From Vulcanibacillus modesticaldus (GTDB lineage: Bacteria > Bacillota > Bacilli > Tepidibacillales > Tepidibacillaceae), in assembly GCF_001730235.1 (NCBI RefSeq), contig NZ_MIJF01000010.1:1-41930 (forward strand): a stretch of 41,930 bases of DNA, given 5' to 3'. Each line of letters starts with the position of its first letter. Positions within the stretch are counted from its first letter, which is position 1. Positions 27,003 to 34,772 of the stretch are shown here, piece after piece. Both the position numbers and the translations under genes were made by a program. The notes below the pieces were generated by a model. The model saw only the letters and a program-made list of their open reading frames with translations. It had not been told where the DNA came from and did no database searches.

Positions 27003-27843
27003 ATTTTTTACCTCCTGATATATTAAAGCTAATATCTAATGCGTGTACAGAATGGGTAAGCATACCCAATGAAATATAATCAACACCTGTGTCTCCGTAG
27101 TTAGCGATATTTTCAAAGGTAATTCCACCTGATGCTTCAGTAATAATAGAATCTGGAACCAAAGAAACGTATTCTTTCACTTCTTCTGGGCTACAATTAT
27201 CAAATAAAATTACGTCTGCACCTGCCTTAACAGCTTCAATAACGTCTTCTTTTGATTCAGTTTCTACTTCAATTTTTGTCATATGTCCAAGCTGTTTTTT
27301 TACCAGTTCTACCGCTTTTGTAATGCTTCCTGCGTATGCAATGTGATTATCTTTAATCATTACGGCATCATATAAGCCAAAACGATGATTAAAGCCACCG
27401 CCACAACGAACAGCGTACTTTTCTAACATCCGTAATCCAGGAGTCGTTTTTCTAGTATCACATACCCTTGTATGGCTACTATTTAACTTATCAACAGCCA
27501 TTCTAGTCATGGTAGCAATTCCGCTCATTCTTTGTAATAGATTGAGAATAACCCTCTCACCACTTAATAAATAGGCTATCGGTCCATTAACTGTTGCTAC
27601 AATATCTCCAGCTTTTACTAGATCTCCATCTTTAGCATGGAAATTTACTTCTATGGAAGGATCGAATAATGAGTAAGCCTCCCTGATTATTGGTAGACCA
27701 GCGATAACTCCATCTTTTTTTATCAAGAATTGTCCCGTAGTCTTTTCATCTATCGAAAAAATAGTTTCACTTGTTATATCTCTTTCACCTAAATCTTCAT
27801 TAAACAATTGTTGTAAAAGCATTTTCAGTTTGATAGGATTCAT
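26977..27843 (-). CDS. nadC: Nicotinate-nucleotide diphosphorylase (carboxylating)
   Basis: A 288-residue quinolinate phosphoribosyltransferase producing nicotinate mononucleotide. Family motifs include LGERDITSE at the N-terminus, [46 protein letters not shown] and [11 protein letters not shown]. Start 27843 (MNPIKLKM) is chosen because AGAAGGAG is eight bases upstream; the ATG six bases earlier is too close. It overlaps nadB by 44 bases and nadA by 26. Confidence 0.96.
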   Translation of the reverse strand: MNPIKLKMLLQQLFNEDLGERDITSETIFSIDEKTTGQFLIKKDGVIAGLPIIREAYSLFDPSIEVNFHAKDGDLVKAGDIVATVNGPIAYLLSGERVILNLLQRMSGIATMTRMAVDKLNSSHTRVCDTRKTTPGLRMLEKYAVRCGGGFNHRFGLYDAVMIKDNHIAYAGSITKAVELVKKQLGHMTKIEVETESKEDVIEAVKAGADVILFDNCSPEEVKEYVSLVPDSIITEASGGITFENIANYGDTGVDYISLGMLTHSVHALDISFNISGGKKYETVGSER

Positions 27844-29368
27844 TTTCATTTCTCCTTCTAATAATGCAACGTTTTAACCATAATTTATCATTAGAATCTG
27901 GGTAATCATTACGATAATGTCCTCCGCGACTCTCAGTTCTTTGTAATGCAGAGGTAGTAATTAGCCAACCAACTGTTATCATATTTAACTTTATCTTCTG
28001 CTCGATTGGAATATCCAAAACGTGTTTTGCTTTAATAAATGGGATAAATTGTTCAAACCATTTTTTAGCGGTAAGGAGCCCTTCTTTACCTCGAACTATT
28101 CCAACGTTTTTCATCATTACTGATTGAATTTCTTGCAAGCTTGGTAATGATAAGTCTTCCTTAATTAAAGTAGGAAGAGAAAAATCAACAACTCTGGTAG
28201 GTTGTTTGATAATATATTTGGCTAATTTGTTTGCAAAAACTACTCCCTCAAGTAACGAATTGCTTGCTAAGCGGTTAGCACCATGTACACCTGTATGAGC
28301 CACTTCTCCGACAGCGTATAGTCGTGGGATAGTGGTTTCACCATGCAGATTTGTTTTTACCCCGCCCATGATAAAGTGGGCTCCGGGTGATATTGGTAGC
28401 TTTCCTTCTTCGATATTGATGTCATTTTGTTCACATAACTTTGTTATTGAAGGAAAACGTTGTCTGAAATTGGGAATCATAGATATATCCAAATATACTT
28501 TTTCGCCACTTTGTATAGAATTATAAATCTGTCTAGCAACAATATCTCTTGGAGCTAGGTCTTCCAAAGGATGTACACCTTTCATGATCAATTGACCCTT
28601 ATCATTGATAATTTTTGCCCCTTCACCTCGAACTGCTTCAGAAATCAAGGAATTGGAGCTAATCTCATTGACTAACATAGTCGGATGAAATTGAATAAAT
28701 TCAAGATCAGCCAAATCAGCACCTGCTCTATAAGCCATTGCGATTCCATCGCCAGTAATTGTTGGATCATTTGAGGTAACTGTATATAATCTACCGATTC
28801 CCCCGGTAGCAAGTATCGTATGTTTTGCCTTATAGATAATCAATTGATCTAGATCATTTTTAGCGACTGTACCTACGCATTTCCCGTTTTCAATTATGAG
28901 GTCGTAAGCCATAACTCTTTGGTGAATAGTGATGTTTTGTTTAACATGATTTATTAAGCTCTTAATAATTTCTTTTCCCGTTGCATCTCCACCCGCATGA
29001 ACAATTCTTCTTTTATGATGCCCTCCTTCACGACCCAACTCCAGTTGATTATCTTCGTTGCGATCAAAAGGTATTCCTAGGTCAATTAATTGTTTGATTG
29101 CTTCATTTGCACCTTTTACTAGTTGTTTTGTTGTTTCTTCAAGATTATGATTCTTTCCAGCAATTATAGTATCTTTAAAGTGATCTTCCCAGTTATCGTT
29201 ATCATCTATAGCTGCAGCAATCCCTCCTTGGGCTAAGATGGAATTACTGTTATCAATATTGTTTTTCGTGATTAAAATCACATTTTTTTTATCTGAAAGA
29301 AGATTAGCGGTAAATAAACCAGCAATACCACTACCGATGATCAGTACATCGGTTTCTATTATTTCCAT
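27800..29368 (-). CDS. nadB: L-aspartate oxidase NadB
   Basis: A 522-residue FAD enzyme that oxidises aspartate to iminoaspartate, the first step of de novo NAD synthesis. The FAD-binding GSGIAGLFTANL is at the N-terminus, followed by SILAQGGIAAA, REGGHHKRRIVHAGGDATG and the family signature GVHGANRLASNSLLEG; RTESRGGHYRNDYP is near the end. A C-terminal basic extension runs past the usual end, into nadC. It is the first gene of nadB-nadC-nadA. A tandem repeat 28-49 bases upstream is a candidate operator. Confidence 0.96.
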   Translation of the reverse strand: MEIIETDVLIIGSGIAGLFTANLLSDKKNVILITKNNIDNSNSILAQGGIAAAIDDNDNWEDHFKDTIIAGKNHNLEETTKQLVKGANEAIKQLIDLGIPFDRNEDNQLELGREGGHHKRRIVHAGGDATGKEIIKSLINHVKQNITIHQRVMAYDLIIENGKCVGTVAKNDLDQLIIYKAKHTILATGGIGRLYTVTSNDPTITGDGIAMAYRAGADLADLEFIQFHPTMLVNEISSNSLISEAVRGEGAKIINDKGQLIMKGVHPLEDLAPRDIVARQIYNSIQSGEKVYLDISMIPNFRQRFPSITKLCEQNDINIEEGKLPISPGAHFIMGGVKTNLHGETTIPRLYAVGEVAHTGVHGANRLASNSLLEGVVFANKLAKYIIKQPTRVVDFSLPTLIKEDLSLPSLQEIQSVMMKNVGIVRGKEGLLTAKKWFEQFIPFIKAKHVLDIPIEQKIKLNMITVGWLITTSALQRTESRGGHYRNDYPDSNDKLWLKRCIIRRRNENESYQTENAFTTIV

Positions 29369-29395
29369 GTGTTGTCACCTCAATGAAAATATAAA

Positions 29396-29417
29396 TGTCT
29401 TTACATCTATCTTTACA
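29396..29417 (-). promoter_or_regulatory. Tandem repeat upstream of nadB, candidate NAD-regulon operator
   Basis: TGTCTTTACA and TATCTTTACA lie in direct repeat 12 bases apart (29396-29405 and 29408-29417), just upstream of the nadB start. In Bacillus, nad genes are repressed by the niacin-responsive NadR/NiaR (YrxA) protein. I could not confirm that its binding site looks like this, so the link is a guess from position. Confidence 0.4.
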
Positions 29418-29575
29418 CAATAATCAGCTTAAAACAAGGGTTTATATCAGAAAAGCCCGCATATTTTAATATACCATAAAGTGAAAAAATAAACACTTTT
29501 ATAACGATTAGATTTTCAAAATATACTACATTTTGAAATTGGAAAAAAATAAAAAAATTATTTTTAAAAAAGATA

Positions 29576-29604
29576 TTCACATTCTGGCTAGACAATGGTA
29601 TTAT
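29576..29604 (+). promoter_or_regulatory. Promoter of a small-RNA candidate
   Basis: TTCACA (29576-29581) and TATTAT (29599-29604), each one base from consensus, with exact 17-base spacing. It faces away from nadB, and no protein gene follows on this strand. Confidence 0.6.
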
Positions 29605-29610
29605 AAACTC

Positions 29611-29693
29611 ACCAAATATGTTAAATGTTTGGTGAGAGTTACATAATGTTATGCTTTTGCCGTAACTAACGTTTAGTTACGGCCCTTTTTTTT
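29611..29693 (+). ncRNA. Candidate small RNA between nadB and proS
   Basis: From the promoter above, transcription would begin near 29611 and end at a strong intrinsic terminator: GCCGTAACTAA (29659-29669) pairs perfectly with TTAGTTACGGC (29673-29683), then a T8 run. At the 5' end CTCACCAAA (29608-29616) pairs perfectly with TTTGGTGAG (29628-29636). The product would be about 80 bases with two stem-loops and no translatable frame. GTTAC at about 29638 could also pair with GTAAC in the terminator stem. I do not recognise an RNA family. It could also be an mRNA fragment or antisense to the nadB leader. Confidence 0.55.
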
Positions 29694-29711
29694 TGTTTTC
29701 TTTAACAATAA

Positions 29712-29746
29712 TTTACTCCCTAGATCTATAAGAACTAGGGAGTAAA
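29712..29746 (-). terminator. Terminator hairpin of proS
   Basis: A perfect 12-base stem TTTACTCCCTAG/CTAGGGAGTAAA immediately after the proS stop. The T-tract on the minus strand is weak. Confidence 0.65.
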
Positions 29747-29749
29747 ATT

Positions 29750-31201
29750 TTAATATGCTCTTGCGAAGATTACTGTAGTAGTGCTCTCCTTTCCGCAGCA
29801 AATACATTTTCCTTGTCCTTCACGTTGATCAAATGGAATATTTCTAGCTGTAGCACCAGTTTCTTCCTTTACCTTATCAAGGCAAGTGATGTCTCCACAC
29901 CACCAACTTTTTATAAATCCTTTTTCTTTTAGCAATTGTTCTTTCATTTCATCAATGGAGTTTGCCTCAAAGGTATGTGTTTTAAGGAACTGTTCAGCTT
30001 TATTGAACATATTTTGTTGTATTTCATCTAATTTGGCAGGTATGATTTTGGTCAGATCAGCTAGAGAAAGAAATTCTTTTTCACCTGTGTCTCTTCTAGC
30101 TAAAACGAACTGTTCCTTTTCTATATCTTTAGGTCCAAGTTCGATTCGGATTGGTACACCGCGCATCTCATATTCATTGAATTTCCAGCCTGGCGTCATT
30201 TCTTCACGATCATCTACTTTAACGCGGATACCAAGTTGACTTAATTGATCTTTGATTTGATGAGCTTTATTTTTTACTTCTTCTTTATCTTTACGTAAAA
30301 TTGGAATGATCACAACTTGTATAGGTGCTACCTTCGGAGGTAGAGCAAGACCTCTATCGTCGCTGTGGGTCATAATTAAACCACCTATTAAACGGGTGGA
30401 AACACCCCAAGATGTTTGATGAACATATTGTAATTTGTTGTCTTTGTCAGAGTATTGGATTTCGAATACTTTAGAGAAGTTTTGTCCTAAGTGATGAGAA
30501 GTACCTGCTTGTAATGCTTTACCATCACTCATTAAAGCTTCAATACTGTAAGTATGAACTGCACCTGCAAATTTTTCATTCTCGGTTTTTCTTCCTTTGA
30601 TAACAGGCATTGCTAAGACTTCTTCCACAAAAGACTTATAAACATCTAACATGGTTAGAGCTTCTTCTTCTGCTTCTTCAAAAGTTGCATGAGCTGTATG
30701 TCCTTCTTGCCATAAGAATTCGGATGTACGCAAGAAAGGTTTGGTAGATTTTTCCCAACGCATTACATTTGCCCATTGATTTAATTTCATTGGTAAGTCT
30801 CGGTAGGACTGAATCCATTGGCTCATCATTGAACAAATAATTGTCTCTGATGTAGGACGTACAACAAGACGTTCTTCTAATTGTTCATTTCCACCTTGGG
30901 TTACCCAAGCAACTTCTGGTGCAAATCCCTCGACGTGGTTCATTTCTTTTTGTAGATAGGATTCAGGGATTAAAAGAGGGAAATAAGCATTTTCATGTCC
31001 TGTTTCTTTGAAACGTCGGTCCAAGTCTTTTTGAATGTTTTCCCAAATAGCATACCCATATGGTTTAATAATCATTGTTCCTTTTACTGGACCATAATCC
31101 ATTAAATCTGCTTTTTTAACAATATCTAAATACCAGCGAGAATAGTCTTCTTCCATACTTTGAATTTCCTTAACAAACTTTTTATCTTCCAAAATCTTCA
31201 C
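29750..31201 (-). CDS. proS: Prolyl-tRNA synthetase, archaeal/eukaryal-type
   Basis: A 483-residue class II synthetase of the shorter ProS type found in archaea, eukaryotes and some bacteria, without the editing insertion of the usual 560-residue bacterial form. Class II motif 2 is seen around WANVMRWEKSTKPFLRTSEF and motif 3 around GGLIMTHSDDRGLALPP, followed by an anticodon-binding domain (about 285-390). The C-terminal domain has WWCGDITC and CICCGKEST, a likely zinc site, and ends in Tyr, as typical. A T-box leader upstream couples it to uncharged tRNA-Pro. A second, bacterial-type proS elsewhere in the genome cannot be excluded. Confidence 0.96.
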   Translation of the reverse strand: MKILEDKKFVKEIQSMEEDYSRWYLDIVKKADLMDYGPVKGTMIIKPYGYAIWENIQKDLDRRFKETGHENAYFPLLIPESYLQKEMNHVEGFAPEVAWVTQGGNEQLEERLVVRPTSETIICSMMSQWIQSYRDLPMKLNQWANVMRWEKSTKPFLRTSEFLWQEGHTAHATFEEAEEEALTMLDVYKSFVEEVLAMPVIKGRKTENEKFAGAVHTYSIEALMSDGKALQAGTSHHLGQNFSKVFEIQYSDKDNKLQYVHQTSWGVSTRLIGGLIMTHSDDRGLALPPKVAPIQVVIIPILRKDKEEVKNKAHQIKDQLSQLGIRVKVDDREEMTPGWKFNEYEMRGVPIRIELGPKDIEKEQFVLARRDTGEKEFLSLADLTKIIPAKLDEIQQNMFNKAEQFLKTHTFEANSIDEMKEQLLKEKGFIKSWWCGDITCLDKVKEETGATARNIPFDQREGQGKCICCGKESTTTVIFARAY

Positions 31202-31278
31202 TCCTTTATTTTAATTTGACTATGTTTACATTTGGTTTGGTTGGAATTGAAAATAAAATTAGATATAAAGAAAATAAT

Positions 31279-31534
31279 TAAAAAAGGAGTCTTTATCCCT
31301 AAAGGACGAAAAGACTCCGTGGTACCACCTTTATTAACACGTATAATTGACTTAGAAACAAAATACGTGTTCACTTAAGACCATTAACGCTGGAAAACGT
31401 TCTGTTCATCACAGACACTTAGGAGTGGGTTCAGATTGGGGGTTGGAGAAACTTTCAGCCATGGTTTCTCTCTCTATAAAACAACCCGAACAATCTTACT
31501 GGCTCCATCATCGTTTTTAGATAATATTAATTGC
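31279..31534 (-). promoter_or_regulatory. T-box leader of proS
   Basis: On the minus strand the T-box core AAGGTGGTACCACG is at 31319-31332. It is followed by a terminator stem (GGAGTCTTTTCGTCC with GGATAAAGACTCC, about 31281-31318) and a T6 run. The 5' stem I shows CCAGTAAGATTG and, on the return strand, CAATCTGAACCCACT; these pair as AGATTG/CAATCT and leave AGTA opposite GAA, the usual specifier-loop arrangement. The codon after GAA is CCC, a proline codon, matching proS. Uncharged tRNA-Pro should stabilise the antiterminator. Confidence 0.9.
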
Positions 31535-31540
31535 TTTATA

Positions 31541-31568
31541 ATTATAATGATTTGAAGATAAAAGTCAA
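31541..31568 (-). promoter_or_regulatory. Promoter of the proS T-box transcript
   Basis: On the minus strand TTGACT (31563-31568) and TATAAT (31541-31546) are separated by 16 bases; the start would be near 31534. Confidence 0.75.
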
Positions 31569-31584
31569 GAAAATTATATAAAAT

Positions 31585-33141
31585 CTATTTTTTAAGTTTC
31601 TGTAAAATATCTCTTGCAACAACTACACCACAGGCACTAGCTTGTGAGAGACCTCTTGTTATCCCTGCACCGTCTCCGCCGACGTATAATCCCTTGATTT
31701 CTGTTTCGAAGGTATTAGACAATTTTGGTCTTGCTGAATAAAATTTCGCTTCAACACCATAGAGTAAAGTATGTTCACTTGCAAAACCGGGGGAGACTTT
31801 ATCTAATGCTTCAATCATTTCTATAATACTGGTTATTGTACGATGAGGAAGTACTAATGCTAAATCACCCGGAACAGCGGTTTTTAACGTAGGTTCCACA
31901 AAACCTTTTTTAATTCGTTTCTCTGTAGAACGTCTTCCTTTTTTTAAATCACCATAACGTTGAATGATAACATTACCGTTACTTAGCATATTGGCTAATT
32001 TAGAAATATATTTTGCATATTGGATTGGTTCATCAAAAGGTTCGGTAAAATGATGAGAAACGAGTAATGCTAAGTTAGTATTGAACTGTTTTTCTCTATC
32101 ATTTTTATATGCGTGGCCATTTACAGTCATAATACCACTATGGTTTTCGATCACAACACGTCCCGAAGGATTAGCGCAAAAAGTACGTACAGTATTGCTA
32201 TATGTAGGGGTGTTATAAATAAGTTTGGCTTCATATAAGTGCTCGTTAATATCGGTCATTACAGTATTAGAAACTTCAACTCGTACTCCGATATCAACTT
32301 GATTATTTGTTAATTTTAAATTTTGTTTCTTTAAGATATTTGCAAGCCATTCACTTCCATCTCTACCGGGAGCAATATAAACAAAATCTGCAAAAAGATG
32401 TTCATCATTTTCAAGAATAACACCTTTGATGTGTTTATCTTCAATAATTATGTCTTTAACTTTAGTACGATGTCTTATTTCTAGTTTATCCTTCAGATAT
32501 TCGTAGATCTTGGTTAATATTTTTAGGTTTTCCTCTGTTCCTAAATGACGAACCTTAGCTTTTAAAAGTTTCATTCCTGCAGAAGTAGCTTTTTGTTCAA
32601 TTTCATGGATTTTAGTTAAGGAAAATAATCGCTTTTTTAACTCCTTTAAAGACTTTTTTAATTCTAGAGATTGATTTTCTTCAATACGAAATTCTAAATC
32701 ATCAATTTCACGCTCTAATTTCTTGATTGACTCTGAAATTTCAAGGCTACCGTGTGTTTCTTGTGTTGCTCCAAAGTATAAATTGATCTCATCCACATAT
32801 TCAATAAGACTCAACAATTCTGAGCGGTCCAAATATTCGTTCATCCACCCCCCAAAATCGGTGGTAATATTGAATTTACCATCGGAAAAAGCACCAGATC
32901 CACCCCAGCCACCGGTTAAGGCGCATGTTGGATAACATCCTTGATATTCAAATTTCTTAGTTGTAGGACATTCGGTTAAAAAACCCTTATGTATGGGGCA
33001 GGAGCGACGATATATATCTTGTCCCTTGTCTATGAGCAGAAGTCTAATATTAGGATTAATCTTCGTTAATTCATAACTGGCATAGATACCAGCTGGACCT
33101 GCTCCCACGATAATAACATCATAATAATTGTGGTAACCCAT
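31585..33141 (-). CDS. FAD-dependent dehydrogenase-like protein (COG2509 type)
   Basis: A 518-residue flavoprotein of unknown substrate. The FAD dinucleotide fold is at the N-terminus (DVIIVGAGPAGIYASYEL) and the family end is YVGGDGAGITRGLSQASACG. A cysteine-rich stretch near residues 50-80 (SCPIHKGFLTECP, then GCYPTC) precedes GGWGGSGAFSDGKFN, as in this family. A charged, coiled-coil-like region (about 140-200) lies inside the substrate-domain region. Start 33141 (MGYHNYYDVII) has AAGGGTG upstream; the longer in-frame start lacks one. The gene has its own promoter. Confidence 0.88.
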   Translation of the reverse strand: MGYHNYYDVIIVGAGPAGIYASYELTKINPNIRLLLIDKGQDIYRRSCPIHKGFLTECPTTKKFEYQGCYPTCALTGGWGGSGAFSDGKFNITTDFGGWMNEYLDRSELLSLIEYVDEINLYFGATQETHGSLEISESIKKLEREIDDLEFRIEENQSLELKKSLKELKKRLFSLTKIHEIEQKATSAGMKLLKAKVRHLGTEENLKILTKIYEYLKDKLEIRHRTKVKDIIIEDKHIKGVILENDEHLFADFVYIAPGRDGSEWLANILKKQNLKLTNNQVDIGVRVEVSNTVMTDINEHLYEAKLIYNTPTYSNTVRTFCANPSGRVVIENHSGIMTVNGHAYKNDREKQFNTNLALLVSHHFTEPFDEPIQYAKYISKLANMLSNGNVIIQRYGDLKKGRRSTEKRIKKGFVEPTLKTAVPGDLALVLPHRTITSIIEMIEALDKVSPGFASEHTLLYGVEAKFYSARPKLSNTFETEIKGLYVGGDGAGITRGLSQASACGVVVARDILQKLKK

Positions 33142-33177
33142 ATAATTCACCCTTATAACCAAATTTTCACATTATTT

Positions 33178-33205
33178 ATCATAACATATTTCGATTAAAT
33201 TACAA
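33178..33205 (-). promoter_or_regulatory. Probable promoter of the COG2509-type gene
   Basis: On the minus strand TTGTAA (33200-33205) and TATGAT (33178-33183) with a 16-base spacer, about 40 bases before the start. Confidence 0.5.
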
Positions 33206-33303
33206 ACATTATTTACAAAATTATATACAAATGTTCGTGTTTTACTACATGAATGTTCAGATGTTAATAAATCGTGGAGATAGTTATAAATTAAAGAATG
33301 AAT

Positions 33304-33864
33304 TTATTTAAAAAGATCTGTTTTTATTTTTTTTCCTAGTTGCTTAGCTTGTAAGATAGATTCCTCGTCTTCTAATACTTCTAGCGGTTTAACACCTTTT
33401 CCAATTATATAACCTCTAAAATCAAGTTCTAAGAATTGGCATATCAATTGAAACTGTTGGACCAGGGGAAGAGCAGTGTAAGGGGCGGATTCGCCTCCAA
33501 CAATTACAAGGTAAATTTTTTTCCCCTTCATTTCTTCTTTGAAATCATATTCTTGAGAGCGGATACTTTGGGAAAATCTATCAATAAAGATTTTTAGTTG
33601 ACCCGACATTCCGTACCAATATAATGGGGTGGCGAATAAGATTGCATCATGATTAAGAAGTTCTTTTGCTAAATTATCATAATCGTCATTTATCCGTTGG
33701 AATCCAGTAGAAGTATGTCTCTGATCAATAATTGGCTTGATTTGATAATCCATCAAAAATATCTCGTTATAACTATTTTTATCTAAATTTTGTAAAACAA
33801 TTTTAGTTAATGCTTCTGTATTACCGTTTTTTCGTGAACTACCATAAATTGCAAGGAGTTTCAT
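33304..33864 (-). CDS. NAD(P)H-dependent FMN reductase family protein
   Basis: A 186-residue flavodoxin-fold protein. The FMN phosphate loop is GSSRKNGNTEAL near the N-terminus, followed by FATPLYWYGMSGQLKIFIDR, the family's second flavin-binding segment. Members reduce quinones, azo dyes or flavins; the substrate is not readable here. Start 33864 (MKLLAIYGSS) has AGGAGG seven bases upstream, whereas the ATG six bases earlier abuts that site. It appears to be a single gene. Confidence 0.9.
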   Translation of the reverse strand: MKLLAIYGSSRKNGNTEALTKIVLQNLDKNSYNEIFLMDYQIKPIIDQRHTSTGFQRINDDYDNLAKELLNHDAILFATPLYWYGMSGQLKIFIDRFSQSIRSQEYDFKEEMKGKKIYLVIVGGESAPYTALPLVQQFQLICQFLELDFRGYIIGKGVKPLEVLEDEESILQAKQLGKKIKTDLFK

Positions 33865-33947
33865 TTCCATTCCTCCTTATGTTTAAACTTAACTAGTAAT
33901 ATATGCTGTTATAATTTTGATTATTACACTTTTTAATAAGTAAGTTA

Positions 33948-33977
33948 TAAAAAAAGTCCCTAGAACATCTAGGGACC
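33948..33977 (-). terminator. Terminator of the cold-shock gene
   Basis: On the minus strand GTCCCTAGA pairs with TCTAGGGAC across a 3-base loop, followed by a T7 run. Confidence 0.9.
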
Positions 33978-34044
33978 GTTGTAAGTTTGAAATTAATTTA
34001 TAATATTAGAAGCATAAATCTTATATGTTAAAGATTAACTTCTC

Positions 34045-34245
34045 TTATAATCTTTCAACGTTAGCTGCTTGAGGGCCACGATCGCCATCTACGATTTCAA
34101 ATCTTACTTTTTCACCTTCGTTTAAAGTTTTAAAACCTTCACCTTGGATTGCTGAAAAATGTACGAATACATCGTTTCCATCTTCAACTTGAATAAATCC
34201 ATAACCTTTTTCAGAATTGAACCATTTTACTGTACCTTCTAGCAT
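34045..34245 (-). CDS. csp: Cold-shock protein (CspA/CspB family)
   Basis: A 66-residue single-strand nucleic-acid-binding RNA chaperone. It has RNP1 KGYGFI and RNP2 VFVHF, with the usual start [25 protein letters not shown] precedes the ATG. A palindrome GCGCAATAGCGC lies just upstream of the ribosome site, and a leader of about 180 bases runs from the promoter at 34431-34459. The long leader with hairpins is typical for regulated csp genes. Confidence 0.97.
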   Translation of the reverse strand: MLEGTVKWFNSEKGYGFIQVEDGNDVFVHFSAIQGEGFKTLNEGEKVRFEIVDGDRGPQAANVERL

Positions 34246-34315
34246 TTAAAAATACCTCCTACAAATTGCGCTATTGCGCTTTAACCTTTTATTAACCATC
34301 GTTATTGCTTAAGTT

Positions 34316-34383
34316 ATAAAAAAACAGGATCTTTCAGGAAAGTAAGGTATGAATAATATCCAAATACCTTCCATGAAAGATCC
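34316..34383 (-). promoter_or_regulatory. Terminator-like hairpin in the csp leader
   Basis: On the minus strand GGATCTTTCA and TGAAAGATCC (outer stem) plus AAGGTAT and ATACCTT (inner stem) form a long hairpin ending two bases before a T7 run at 34318-34324. It lies between the csp promoter and the gene, so it could act as an attenuator or cold switch, not only as the end of the upstream transcript. Confidence 0.7.
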
Positions 34384-34430
34384 GTTTATTATTCAAACTT
34401 ACTTATAAAACAAATAACAATGGCTTTATC

Positions 34431-34459
34431 ATCATAACATAAACCAAATTATTTGTCAA
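34431..34459 (-). promoter_or_regulatory. Promoter of the csp gene
   Basis: On the minus strand TTGACA (34454-34459) and TATGAT (34431-34436) with exact 17-base spacing. Transcription starts near 34424, giving a leader of about 180 bases. Confidence 0.8.
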
Positions 34460-34495
34460 TTATAAAATTTTGTGAATTTTTTTAATATTATTTTT

Positions 34496-34633
34496 TCAAT
34501 CCTTATAAAGTTGTTCCATTTCGTTAACATATGCTTCTTCATCATCACTGGTAACAGCATGCCAATCTTGTTGTTCAGAATTTAGATTTGAAGTCTTACT
34601 AGGGCCTTGATTTTTTTGGTTTTTCTTTGCCAT
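34496..34633 (-). CDS. Small hydrophilic protein, 45 residues (possible forespore protein)
   Basis: ATG 34633 is preceded by a strong AGGAGGA seven bases upstream, and the frame is short but clean. The protein begins MAKKNQKNQGPSKTSNLNSE and ends EEAYVNEMEQLYKD: a lysine/asparagine-rich start, then an acidic helix. It has no cysteine or membrane helix. The composition recalls small spore proteins of Bacillales, but I do not recognise a family. A sigma-G-like promoter at 34694-34724 supports forespore expression. It is too short for usual ORF cut-offs. Confidence 0.7.
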   Translation of the reverse strand: MAKKNQKNQGPSKTSNLNSEQQDWHAVTSDDEEAYVNEMEQLYKD

Positions 34634-34693
34634 ATGCAGTCCTCCTAATAACCGTGAGTATTAGCTAAACTTAAAAAAGTTATAACCTACTCT

Positions 34694-34724
34694 TATTATG
34701 AACTTTTTGATAAAAAATTAATCA
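34694..34724 (-). promoter_or_regulatory. Sigma-G-type promoter of the 45-codon gene
   Basis: On the minus strand TGATTA (34719-34724), 18 bases, then CATAATA (34694-34700). The -10 fits the sigma-G pattern CATWHTA exactly and the -35 differs at one position from TGAATA. The transcript would begin about 55 bases before the start codon. Confidence 0.5.
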
Positions 34725-34739
34725 GAAAAATTGTCTATA

Positions 34740-34761
34740 AAAGAAGGGCCATTTAGCCCTT
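34740..34761 (-). terminator. Terminator after the ferritin-like gene
   Basis: AAGGGC pairs with GCCCTT across a 6-base loop; on the minus strand a CTTTTAT tract follows. Confidence 0.6.
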
Positions 34762-34772
34762 ATATAATTAGA

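Noticed and set aside
29413-29595. Minus-strand 60-codon frame upstream of nadB
   Set aside because: It has no ribosome site, is very Phe/Asn-rich as expected from AT-rich noncoding DNA, and overlaps the nadB operator region and the small-RNA promoter.
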